Source: Typhlomys cinereus (taxonomy: Eukaryota > Chordata > Mammalia > Rodentia > Platacanthomyidae). From it: a stretch of 64,000 nt of DNA. Positions 52,982 through 62,900 of this stretch are shown here, in pieces; position 1 is the stretch's first letter, and each line of letters begins with the position of its first letter. The stretch covers positions 2,613,172-2,677,171 of the forward strand of contig JALPQD010000302.1 of the NCBI GenBank assembly GCA_023101885.1. Direction: 5' to 3'. Both the position numbers and the translations under genes were made by a program. Below the pieces are notes generated by a model that was not told the origin of the DNA, searched no databases, and saw only the letters and a list, made by a program, of their open reading frames with translations.

Positions 52982-53210
52982 CGTGTCCTGACCGGCGGAG
53001 CGGGGTGGGGCGAAAAGGGAGGATGTGCGCGTTGGCGTGGAGCTATTTAACCCGAGGGCAGCTGGGGCGGGGCCCGGGCGCAGGGGGAGGTGCTCCTCAT
53101 CCCTCGGCCCCCGCGCGGCTCCGGCTGGATGGTGGGAGTCGGAGCCGGGTCCCCGTGGGCTGACCTGGGGGTCCTAGAGCGCGCGTTGAGGCCCGGCTGG
53201 ATCTCGCGCA
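52982..53210 (-). repeat. L1 5'UTR monomer 2
   Basis: Second promoter monomer. It matches monomer 1 with small indels (the offset drifts from 229 to 233 bp). A partial third copy (about 52,945-52,981, with GTGAGGCCCGGGTGG) follows before the linker. Confidence 0.75.
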
Positions 53211-53441
53211 GGCGTCCCGACCGGCGGAGCGGGGGCGGGGCGAAGAAGGGAAGGATGGGCGCGTCGGCGTGGAGCTATTTAACCCGAGGGCAGCTGGGGC
53301 GGGGCCCGGGCGCAGGGGGAGGTGCTCCTCGTCCCTCGGCCCCCCGCGCGGCTCCGGCTGGATGGTGGGAGTCGGAGCCGGGTCCCCGTGGGCTGACCTG
53401 GGGGTCCTAGAGCGCGCGTTGAGGCCCGGCTGGATCTCGCC
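53211..53441 (-). repeat. L1 5'UTR monomer 1 (5'-most)
   Basis: First of two near-complete promoter monomers, about 230 bp. It ends at the target-site duplication, so the 5' end of the element falls inside or at the edge of a monomer. Confidence 0.75.
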
Positions 53442-53455
53442 GGTTCACGATTTTC
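53442..53455. repeat. L1 target-site duplication, right copy (14 bp)
   Basis: GGTTCACGATTTTC, identical to 46,917-46,930, directly follows the 5' end of the minus-strand L1. SatB continues with GAAGGGAATGACATGCATG. Confidence 0.95.
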
Positions 53456-54173
53456 GAAGGGAATGACATGCATGAACATGTTTCATAGAAAGGTTGTAAG
53501 CCAAGTGTGATTTCCTCCTGAACACAAAGAGTTACAATATAGAAACTTCTGTACAATACTTCTCCTAAAGAAGTGCACTTGCCACATTTAACTCAGAGTC
53601 CGCCTCACTTGGTTCACTATTTTGTAAAATCATGGCCTGTGTGAACATGTGCCATTCAAATGTCACAAAACAAGTACGATTTTCGCCTGAACACAAATGT
53701 AAAAGTATAGGAACTTCTCTAGGATCCTTATCACTAAGAAGTGAAATTCCAACATTTACTCTGAATCCTATGCACGTGTTTCACTCTTTAGGATAATCAT
53801 GGCCTGCGTGAACATGTTATATGCGAATGTCGCAAAACAAGTATGATCTTCTCCTGAACACAAAGTGTAACACTATAGAATCTTCTGTAGGATACTTATC
53901 ACTTAGAAGTACACCTCCAACATTTGACTCTCAGTCCTCCTCACTTGGTTCACTCTTTTGGAAAATCAAGGCCTGCGTGAACATATTCCATGAAAACGTC
54001 ACAAAACCAGTTTGAATTTCTCCTGAACATAAAAAGTTAAAACGTAGGAACATCTACAGGATTCTTATCACTGAGAAGAGAAAGTGAAAGATGTGAATTT
54101 GACGCGTCCTCTCCTGGTCACTATTTTCAAGCTCATTGCAAGCCTGAATATCGTTGGCAGAATCAGCACAAAA

Positions 54174-54640
54174 CAAATGTTGTTATCTGCAGAATACAAA
54201 GTTTTACAGTCTAGAACCCTGTGTAGGATACTTATCCCAAATAAGTGCACATGCTACATATATAACTCTGAGTCCTCTTCACTTGGTTCACTATTTTGGA
54301 AGGGAATATCGTTGGTAGAATCAGTACAAAAGAAATGTTGTTTTCTCCAGAATACAAAGTTTTACAGTCTAGAACCCTGTGAAGGATACTTATCCCAAAT
54401 AAGTGCACACTGTACATATATAACTCTACGTCCTCTTCACTTGGTTCACTATTTTGGAAGGGAACATCGTTGGTAGAATCAGCACAAAGCAAATCTTGTT
54501 TTCTCCAGAATACAAAGTTTTACAGTCTAGAACCCTGTGTAGGATACTTATCCCAAATAAGTGCACATGCTACATATATAACTGTGAGTCATCTTCACTT
54601 ACTTCACTATTTTGGAAGGGAAAGACATGCATGAACATGT
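54174..54640. repeat. Triplicated t3-like SatB monomer (158-bp step)
   Basis: Three successive t3-like monomers start at 54,174, 54,332 and 54,491. The joins use a hybrid of t3 and t2 (GGAAGGGAA followed by ATCGTTGG). Other higher-order units have one or two such copies. Confidence 0.85.
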
Positions 54641-54886
54641 TTCATGGAAACGTGGTAAACCAGGATTTCGTCCTGAACACAAAGAATTACAATATAGAAA
54701 CTTCTGTATGATACTTCTCCTAAAGTGCACTTGCCACATTTAACTCAGAGTACTCCTCAGTTGGTTCACTATTGTGTAAAATCATGGCCTGTGTGACCAT
54801 GTGCCCTCAAATGTCACAAAACAAGTATGATTTTCGCCTAAACACAAAGGTTACAGTATAGGAACTTCTCTAGGATCCGTATCACT

Positions 54887-54892
54887 AAGAAG
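54887..54892. repeat. Target-site duplication of the transducing L1, left copy
   Basis: AAGAAG precedes the L1 fragment and recurs at 56,963-56,968 after the poly(A). Bottom-strand cleavage would be CTTCTT/AG, which resembles the L1 endonuclease consensus. Because the right copy follows an A run, its exact length is ambiguous. Confidence 0.75.
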
Positions 54893-55171
54893 ATTGACAG
54901 CCATAGTAGTGATCTTATGCTTAAGGGGAACAAGAGAAAGGACTTATGGAAATGCCACTGGGTCCTTATATGTCATCGGAGAGGAGGACCCAGTGGAGAG
55001 TTAGGCGTACACAATAAAGGACTCTCTGGGAATTGGGGGGGAGGCACTGGGGGAAGGGGAGAGGGAGGAGGGGGGAGGGAGGGAACTGGTAAAAAATTTT
55101 AAAATGTATAATTAAATTTTTAATAAAAAAATATATATATACACATGAACAAACAAAACAAAACAAAAAAT
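54893..55171 (+). mobile_element. L1 3'UTR fragment with degenerate A-rich tail
   Basis: The fragment starts at ATTGACAGCCATAGTAG and includes the G-rich tract and an L1 AATAAA at 55,122-55,127. It matches the 3' end of the full-length element in opposite orientation. The original tail has decayed or was always mixed: (AT)n, then CAAAACAAAAC-type repeats to about 55,171. No ORF2 sequence remains. Confidence 0.9.
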
Positions 55172-55254
55172 ATTAATTGAAATACTATTCTTTTACACAA
55201 TTATAACTTATCTTACCTTCCACTACCCACTTTCATTTCCTTCACCCTACGCAA

Positions 55255-55490
55255 GAACCTCATCAGGTCTTGATTGGAGGCGGGCGCAAGATCAACTGGA
55301 TTGGACCCCATATGTGCTAACCAATGAGGAAAATCCACTTTTCCCAGGCTTGCCTAAGTATATAAATATACCTGATCCTGGCAGCCATTTTTGGCATCTA
55401 CCCCTCATGACACTCCATGTCTGGAATCTGTGAGTTCTGTTCTTTCTCTCCTCTAATAAATTCTGTCTTAATCTTTTTTTTAAAAAAGTG
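55255..55490 (+). mobile_element. Solo-LTR-like fragment
   Basis: The order of signals fits an endogenous retroviral LTR: CCAAT at 55,321, a TATA box TATAAATA at 55,361-55,368, a pyrimidine-rich stretch, and AATAAA at 55,455-55,460, which is 94 bp after the TATA box. No TG/CA ends, duplications or retroviral genes can be defined. The family is not assigned, and the identification rests only on architecture. Confidence 0.4.
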
Positions 55491-55589
55491 GTACTCTATG
55501 GAATATTATGATGGCAGAGAAGATGATATATATGTTTGTGGGTAATAATTTTGTCAGAAGCATTATGTACAAGAAAGGCAAATCCATAC

Positions 55590-56370
55590 CCAAAAGACAT
55601 ATCAATTACATGAAGGACAAATCACTATCCTTTCTGAAATAGTCAACATGCCACCAGTCGGCTGGTTGGTTGTGCCACTTTGAGGGGGATGGTCTTTCTC
55701 CCAAATTAATCCACTCTAGAAATGCCTTCACTTCCCAGGAATATGTCTCCTGGGAGATTCTAGATCTCACCAAATTGACAAACAAGTTGAACAATCACAG
55801 ACTGTCATAGCACCTGAGCAATGCAAAACAAAACTAACCTCTTTCAGTTCTGAGATCTAGAAGTCTGAAATCAAAGTGTCAACTGGGACATTCTCTCTCT
55901 GCAGGATCTGGTGAGAGTCCTGCTTTGCCTCCTCCAGTCTGATGCTCTCCTATTATCCCTTGACTTGTGGCAGTGTTATGTCACTCTGCCTCTGTAGTCA
56001 ACATTGCATTCTTTCCCATGTCACTTGCCTTCTCTCAAGGTCACCTATCATATTAAATAACAAGCTCAACCCATTATATAGTACATTCTATGTATAGTTT
56101 ATAATATAGGATTTATTATCCTTATTGGCTTATTCTCATTTTTTGAGAAGAGGAATTAAACTCAAACATCTCTCTATAGGTCTCTGTGCTCTCTTTTCTC
56201 TTGTAAGAACATCAACTAATGGATTAAGAACCAACCCTAAATTCCATCTTATCAGTTCATGAGCCTTAAACTCAATTTCAACTGAAAAAATTCTATTTTG
56301 AAACAATACCACATCACAGCTTCTGGGGGTTATGGCTTGAACGTGTCTTTTGGAAGAAACTATTCAGCCT
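55590..56370 (-). mobile_element. Old ERVL/MaLR-like repeat fragments (tentative)
   Basis: Segments such as GCAGGATCTGGTGAGAGTCC, TTGACTTGTGGCAGTG and CTTGTAAGAACATCAACTAA resemble diverged antisense mammalian LTR-type interspersed repeats, recalled from general familiarity. Divergence is high and no boundaries are visible. The class could be wrong. Confidence 0.25.
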
Positions 56371-56884
56371 ATGTACCTCAACTAAATATTTTTTATAAAA
56401 TTGACCTTAAATCAATTTGTATTTTCCTAGCCTTGCAATATTCATGAAACTATAGGTTTGATGTGTTAACTTTACTTTTTTAGATATTTTAAAATATTAT
56501 TTCAAACATGCAGAAAAAAGAAGAGTGGTAGAAATGAATACTTAATGTATCTACCTTTAACAAATCTTAGTGCTTTGATTCATTTCTTTCAAGTCTTTTC
56601 TCTTTGCAAGACATAAAATATCTGTGTTCCATGTGGTTTCAGATTCAATTCTCTGCCTATTGGCAGAGACTACTTACAGCTGCTGTGAATTATTTCCATT
56701 CATGTTTTTGTTCTGAAGTGACATTATGTGTCATACATGTCTATCGTATGCAACCTCATATCACACATTTTAGCTTTCCAGAAATACCATCACTGAGCTG
56801 TCTCCATTCTGAAATTGGTTTTACCATTCAACATTTGTCTTTGGAGATTTATTTATGTTAATGCTTGTTCCTCTATTTCATTTA

Positions 56885-56952
56885 TTTCACCAACAGTTGG
56901 CAAATATTTTCTATAAAAGACGTAGTAATAAATATTTTTGGGTTTGTAGGCC
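56885..56952 (+). mobile_element. hAT-Charlie-like fragment supplying the poly(A) signal (tentative)
   Basis: The segment GTTGGCAAATATTTTCTATA followed by GTAATAAATATTTTTGGG resembles the terminal region of an abundant mammalian hAT-Charlie non-autonomous family. It ends at GGCC, exactly where the poly(A) begins. The element is cut short by polyadenylation, not by an element end. Confidence 0.4.
56927..56932 (+). terminator. Poly(A) signal used by the transducing transcript
   Basis: AATAAA lies 20 bp upstream of a 12-nt A run that directly joins SatB. The spacing is typical of mammalian cleavage sites. The transcript appears to have passed the L1 AATAAA at 55,122 and the LTR-like AATAAA at 55,455. 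Confidence 0.75.
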
Positions 56953-56962
56953 AAAAAAAAAA

Positions 56963-56968
56963 AAGAAG
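56963..56968. repeat. Target-site duplication of the transducing L1, right copy
   Basis: AAGAAG at the end of the A12 run repeats 54,887-54,892. SatB type t5 resumes with TGAAATTCCAACATTTACTC. Confidence 0.75.
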
Positions 56969-59900
56969 TGAAATTCCAACATTTACTCTGAATCCTCCGC
57001 CCGTGGTTCACTCTTTAGGATAATCATAGCCTGCGTGAACATGTTATATGCGAATGTCGCAAAACAAGTATGATCTTCTCCTGAACACAAAGTGTAACAC
57101 TATAGAATCTTCTGTACGATACTTATCCCTAAGAAGTGCACCTCCAAAAATTGAATCTCAGTCCTCATCACTTGGTTCACTCTTTTGGAAAATCAAGGCC
57201 TGCGTGAGCATATTCCATGAAAACGTCACAAAACCAGTGTGTATTTCTCAGAACATAAAAATTACAAGGTAGGAACAACTACAGGATTCTTATCACTGAG
57301 AAGATAAAGTGAAACGTGAATTTGACTAGTCCTCACTTGGTCACTATTTTCAAGCTCATTACAAGCCGGAATATCGTTGGTAGAATCAGCACAGAACAAA
57401 TGTTGTTTTCTGCAGAATACAAAGTTTTACAGTCTAGAACCCTGTGTAGGATACTTATCCCAAATAAGTGCACATGCTACATATATAACTGTGAGTCCTC
57501 TTCACTTGGTTCACTATTTTGGAAGGGAACATCGTTGGTAGAATCAGCACAAAACAAATGTTGTTTTCTCCAGAATACAAAGTTTTACAGTCTAGAACCT
57601 TGTGTAGGATACTTATCCCAAATAAGTGCACAAGCTACATATATAACTGTGAGCCCTCTTCACTTACTTCACTATTTTGGAAGGGAACGACATGCATGAA
57701 CATGTTTCATGGAAACGTCGTAACCAAGTGTGATTTCCTCCTGAACACAAAGAGTTACAATATAGAAACTTCTGTACGATACTTCTCCTAAAGAAGTGCA
57801 CTTGCCACATTTAATTCAGAGTCCTCTTCAGTTGGTTCACTATTTTGTAAAATCATGGCCTGTGTGAACATGTGCCCTCAAATGTAAAAAAAAATTATGA
57901 TTTTCACCTGAACACAAATCTTACAGTATAGGAAATTCTCTAGGATACTTATCGCTAAGAAGTGAAATTCCAACATTTGACTCTGAATCCTCCGCACTTG
58001 GTTCACTCTTTTGGAAAATAATGGTTTACGTGAACATATTACATGCGAATGTCGCAAAACAAGTATGATCTTCTCCTGAACACAAAGTGTAACACTATAG
58101 AATCTTCTGCAGGATACTTATCCTTGAGAAGTGCACCTCCAACTTTTGACTCTCTGTCCTCCTCATTTGGTTCACTATTTTGGAAAATCAAGGAGTGTGT
58201 GAACATATTCCATGAAAACATCACAAAACAGTGTGAATTTCTCCTGAACATAAAAAGTTAAAACTTAGGAACATCTACAGGATTCTTATCACAGAGAAGA
58301 GTAAGTGAAACGTGAATTAGACGCGCCCTCACGTGGTCACTATTTTCATTAAAAGCCTGAACGTCGTTGGTAGAATCAGCACAAAACAAATGTTGTTTTC
58401 TCCATAATACAAAGTTTTACAGTCTAGAAACCTGCGTAGGATACTTATCCCACAGAAGTGCACATGCTACATATGACTTCCCAAAGAAGTGCACATGCTA
58501 CATATATGACTGTGAGTCCTATTCACTTGGTTCACTATTTTGGAAGGGAACGACATGCATGAACATGTTTCATGGAAACGTCGTAAACCAAGTGTGATTT
58601 CGTCCTGAACACAAAGAGTTACAATATAGAAACTTCTGTAGGATACTTATGCTAAAGAAGTGCACTTGCCACATTTAACTCAGAGTCCTCCTCACTTGGT
58701 TCACTATTTTGTAAAATCATGGCCTGTGTGAACATGTGCCCTCAAATGTCACAAAACATGTATGGTTTTCGTCTGAACACAAATGTTAGAGTATAGGAAC
58801 TTCTCTAGGATCCGTATCACTAAGAACTGAAATTCCAACATTTACTCTGAATCCTCCGCCCGTGGTTCACTCTGTAGGATAATCGTGGCCTGCGTGAACA
58901 TGTTATATGTGAATGTCGCAAAACAAGTATGATCTTCTCCTGATCACAAAGTGTAACACTATAGAATCTTCTGTACGATACTTATGCCTAAGAAGTGCAC
59001 CTCCAACAATTGACTCTCAGTCCTTCTCACTTGGTTCACTCTTTTGGAAAATCAAGACCTTCGTGAACATATTCCATGAAAACGTCACAAAACCAGTGTG
59101 AATTTCTCCTGAACATAAAATATACAAGGTAGGAACATCTACAGGATTCTTATCACTGAGAAGAGAAAGTGAAAGATGTGAATTTGACGCGTCCTCTCGT
59201 GGTCACTATTTTCAAGCTCATTACAAGCCTGAATATCGTTGGTAGAATCAGGACAAAACAAATGTTGTTTTCTCGAGAATACAAAGTTTTACAGTCTAGA
59301 ACCCTGTGCAGGATACTTATGCCAAATAAGTGCACATGGTACATATATAACTGTGAGTCCTCTTCACTTACTTCACTATTTTGGAAGGGAACGACATGCA
59401 TGAACATGTTTCATGGAAACCGCATAAACGAAGTGTGATTTCCTGCTGAACAGAAAGAGTTACAATATAGAAACTTCTGTACGATACTTATGCTAAAGAA
59501 GTGCACTTGCCACATTTAACTCAGAGTCCTCCTCACTTGGTTCACTATTTTGTAAAATCATGGCCTGTGTGAACATGTGCCCTCAAATGTCACAAAACAA
59601 ATATGATTTTCGTCTGAACACAAATGTTACAGGATAGGAACTTCTCTAGGATCCTTATCACTAAGAAGTGAAATTCCAATATTTACTCTGAATCCTCCGC
59701 CTGTGGTTCACTCTTTAGGATAATCATGGCCTGCGTGAACATGTTATACGCGAATGTCGCAAAACAAGTATGATCTTCTCCTGAACACAAAGTGTAACAC
59801 TATAGAATCTTCTGTACGATACTTATCCCTAAGTAGTGAACCTCCAACAATTGACTCTCAGTCCTCCTCACTTGGTTCACTCTTTTGGAAAATCAAGACC

Positions 59901-62900
59901 TTCGTGAACATATTCCATGAAAATGTAACAAAACCAGTGTGAATTTCTCCTGAACATAAAAAGTTACAACGTAGGAACATCTACAGGATTCTTATCACTG
60001 AGAACAGAAAGTGAAAGATGTGAATTTGACGCGTCCTCTCGTGGTCACTATTTTCAAGCTCATTACAAGCCTGAATATCGTTGGTGGAATCAGGACAAAA
60101 CAAATGTTGTTTCCTCCAGAATACAAAGTTTTACAGTCTAGAAACATGTATAACTGTGAGTCCTCTTCACTTTCTTCACTATTTTGGAAGGGAACATCGT
60201 TGGTAGAATCAGCACAAAACAAATGTTGTTTTCTCCAGAATACAAAGTTTTACAGTCTAGAACCCTGTGTAGGATACTTATCCCAAATAAGTGCACATGC
60301 TACATATATAACTGTGAGTCCTCTTCACTTACTTCACTATTTTGGAAGGGAACGACATGCATGAACATGTTTCATGGAAACGTCGTAAACCAAGTGTGAT
60401 TTCGTCCTGAACACAAAGAATTACAATATAGAAACTTCTGAACAATACATCTCCTAAAGTGCACTTGCCACATTTAACTCAGAGTACTCCTCACTTGGTT
60501 CACTATTGTGTAAAATCATGGCCTGTGTGAACATGTGCCCTCAAATGTCACAAAAGAACTATGATTTTCGCCTAAACACAAATGTTACAGTATAGGAACT
60601 TCTCTAGGATCCGTATCACTAAGAAGTGAAATTCCAACATTTACTCTGAATCCTCCGCCCGTGGTTCACTCTTTAGGATAATCATGGCCTGCGTGAACAT
60701 GTTATACGCGAATGTCGCAAAACAAGTATGATCTTCTCCTGAACACAAAGTGTAACACTATAGAATCTTCTGTAGGATACTTATCCCTAAGAAGTGCACC
60801 TCCAACAATTGACTCTCAGTCCTCTTCACTTGGTTCACTCTTTTGGAAAATCAAGACCTTCGTGAACATATTCCATGAAAACGTCACAAAACCAGTTTGA
60901 ATTTCTCCAGAACATAAAAAGTTACAAGGTTGGAACAACTACAGGATTCTTATCACTGAGAATATAAAGTGAAACATGTGAATTTGACTTGTCCTCACGT
61001 GGTCACTATTTTCAAGCTGATTACAAGCCTGAATATCGTTGGTAGAATCAGCACAAAACAAATGTTGTTTTCTCCAGAATACAAAGTTTTACAGTCTAGA
61101 ACCCTGTGCAGGATACTTATGCCAAATAAGTGCACATGGTACATATATAACTATGAGTCCTCTTCACTTGGTTCACTATTTTGAAAGGGAACGACATGCA
61201 TGAACATGTTTCATGGAAACGTCGTAAACCAAGTGTGATTTCCTCCTGAACACAAAGAGTTACAATATAGAAACTTCTGTAGGATACTTCTCCTAAAGAA
61301 GTGCACTTGCCCCATTTAACTCAGAGTCCTCCTCACCTGATTCACTATTTTGTAAAATCATGGCCTGTGTGAACATGTGAAATTCAAATGTGGCAAAACA
61401 AGTATGATTTTCACCTGAACACAAATGTTACAGTATAGGAAATTCTCTAGGATACTTATCCCTAAGAAGTGAAATTCCAACATTTGACTCTGAATCCTCC
61501 GCACTTGGTTCACTCTTTTGGAAAATCATGGTTTGCGTGAACATGTTATATGCGAATGTCGCAAAAGAAGTATGATCTCCAGAACACAAAGTGTAACACT
61601 ATAGAATCTTCTGTAGGATACTTATCCCTAAGAAGTGCACCTCCAACATTTGACTCTCTGTCCTCCTCACTTGGTTCACTATTTTGGAAAATCAAGGCCT
61701 GTGTGAACATATTCCATGGAAACATCACAAAAACAGTGTGAATTTCTCCTGAAAATAAAAATTAAAAGTACGAACATCTACAGGATTCTTATCACCGAGA
61801 AGAGTAAGTGAAACGTGAATTCGACGCGCCCTCATGTGGTCATTATTTTCATTACAAGCCTGATCATCGATTTTAGAATCAGCACAGAACAAATGTTGTT
61901 TTCTCCAGAATACACAGTTTTACAGGCTAGAACCCTGTGTAAGATACTTATCCAAATAAGTGCACATGCTACATATATAACTGTGAGTCCTCTTCTCTTG
62001 GTTCACTATTTTGGAAGGGAACATCGTTGTTTGAATCAGCACAAAACAAATGTTGTTTTCTCCAGAATACAAAGTTTCACAGTCTAGAACCCTGTGTAGA
62101 TTACTTATCCCAAATAAGTGCACATGCTACATATATAACTGTGAGTCCTCTTCACTTACTTCACTATTTTGGAAGGGAACGACATGCATGAACATGTTTC
62201 ATGGAAACGTCGTAAACCAAGTGTGATTTCCTCCTGAACACAACGAGTTATAATATAGAAACTTCTGTACGATACTTCTCCTAAAGAGGTGCACTTGCCA
62301 CATTTAATTCAGAGTCCTCTTCAGTTGGTTCACTGTTTTGGAAAATCATGGCCTGTGTGAACATGAGCCATTCAAATGTGACAAAGCAAGTATGATTTTC
62401 ACCTGAATACAAACCTTAAAGTATAGGAAATTCTCCAGGATACTTATCGCTAAGAAGTGAAATTCCAACTTTTGACTCTGAATCCTCCGCACTTGGTTCA
62501 CTCTTTTGGAAAATCATGGCTTACGTGAACATATTATATGCGAATGTCGCAGAACAAGTATGATCTTCTCCTGAACACAAAGTGTAACACTGTAGAATCT
62601 TCTGCAGGATACTTATCCCTGAGAAGTGCACCTCCAACATTTGACTCTCTGTCCTCCTCCCTTGGTTCACTATTTTGGAAAATCAAGGCCTGTGTGAACA
62701 TATTCCATGAAAACATCACAAAACAGTGTGAATTTCTCCTGAACATAAAAAGTTTAAACGTTTGAACATCTACAGGATTCTTATAACAGAGAAGAGTAAG
62801 TGAAATGTGAATTTTACGCGCCCTCACGTGGTGACTATTTCAATTAAAAGCCTGAACATCGTTGGTAGAATCAGCACAAAACAAATGTTGTTTTCTCCAG

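Larger units (their letters stand above)
46931..53441 (-). mobile_element. L1: Full-length LINE-1 retrotransposon with both ORFs intact
   Basis: This is a 6.5-kb autonomous non-LTR retrotransposon in minus orientation. In sense order it has a CpG-rich monomeric 5'UTR (53,441-52,863), ORF1 (52,862-51,792), a 49-bp inter-ORF gap, ORF2 (51,742-47,918), a 3'UTR of about 0.97 kb with a G-rich tract, AATAAA and a 20-nt uninterrupted poly(A). Perfect 14-bp duplications flank it. Removing the element and one duplication restores a normal SatB t3 monomer, so it inserted into SatB. Intact frames, a pure tail and perfect duplications point to a young insertion. The presumed nick site, TTTTC/GA on the plus strand, is a variant of the usual TTTT/AA. 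Activity is not shown. Confidence 0.97.
52863..53441 (-). promoter_or_regulatory. L1 5'UTR / internal promoter, monomeric and CpG-rich
   Basis: These 579 bp upstream of ORF1 are strongly GC- and CpG-rich, unlike the satellites around them. They consist of tandem monomers of about 230 bp plus a short non-repeated linker (about 52,863-52,945). ACCGGCGGAG recurs at 52,991 and 53,220, AGCTATTTAACCCGAGG at 53,041 and 53,273, and GAGCGCGCGTTGAGGCCCGG at 53,177 and 53,410. Tandem promoter monomers are known from rodent L1; promoter function here is inferred from position. Each monomer carries TTAAATA on the sense strand. I see no clear YY1 site like that of human L1. Confidence 0.85.
53456..54892. 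repeat. SatB array, proximal block
   Basis: These are tandem monomers of about 160-170 bp. The order is the rest of t3, then t4 (TTTCCTCCTGAACAC), t5 (TTTTCGCCTGAACAC), t1 (GTATGATCTTCTCCTG at 53,841), t2 (GAATTTCTCCTGAACAT), three successive t3-like copies (AAATGTTGTT at 54,174 and 54,332, AAATCTTGTT at 54,491), t4 and part of t5. The block is interrupted at 54,892 by the second L1. Open frames across the monomers are not conserved and are not genes. Confidence 0.93.
55172..56952 (+). other. Transduced non-satellite sequence (mosaic of old repeats)
   Basis: About 1.78 kb of AT-rich single-copy-like DNA unlike either satellite. Parts are recognisable only by general resemblance: an LTR-like module (about 55,255-55,490), antisense old LTR-like stretches (about 55,590-56,370), a weakly L1-like stretch near 56,460-56,600, and a hAT-Charlie-like end (56,885-56,952). 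I see no conserved ORF; the open frames here are short and unsupported. It should mark the genomic neighbourhood of the source L1. Confidence 0.7.
54893..56964 (+). mobile_element. 5'-truncated L1 with about 1.8-kb 3' transduction
   Basis: One insertion is made of the last 235 bp of an L1 3'UTR (54,893-55,130), an A-rich degenerate tail, about 1.8 kb of unrelated DNA, and a terminal A12 (56,953-56,964). AATAAA at 56,927-56,932 lies 20 bp before the terminal tail. The two outer junctions, joined, restore a normal SatB t5 monomer (TATCACTAAGAAG followed by TGAAATTCCAAC, as at 59,655-59,680). This favours one event in which an L1 transcript read past its own weak signal into flanking DNA at its source locus. 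Two independent nested insertions sharing the outer ends would be a less simple alternative. Confidence 0.82.

Noticed and set aside
46931..53441. The L1 as a copy amplified together with SatB
   Set aside because: Only one copy is in the window and its own target-site duplication is perfect, so a single insertion is simpler. The wider array would be needed to exclude later amplification.
53090..53479. GC-rich open frames in the L1 5'UTR, both strands
   Set aside because: They follow the tandem promoter monomers, where stop codons are rare because of base composition. No ORF0-like feature could be supported.
55606..56861. Open frames of 62 and 85 residues in the transduced segment
   Set aside because: They lie in diverged old repeats, lack recognisable domains, and there is no processed-gene structure.
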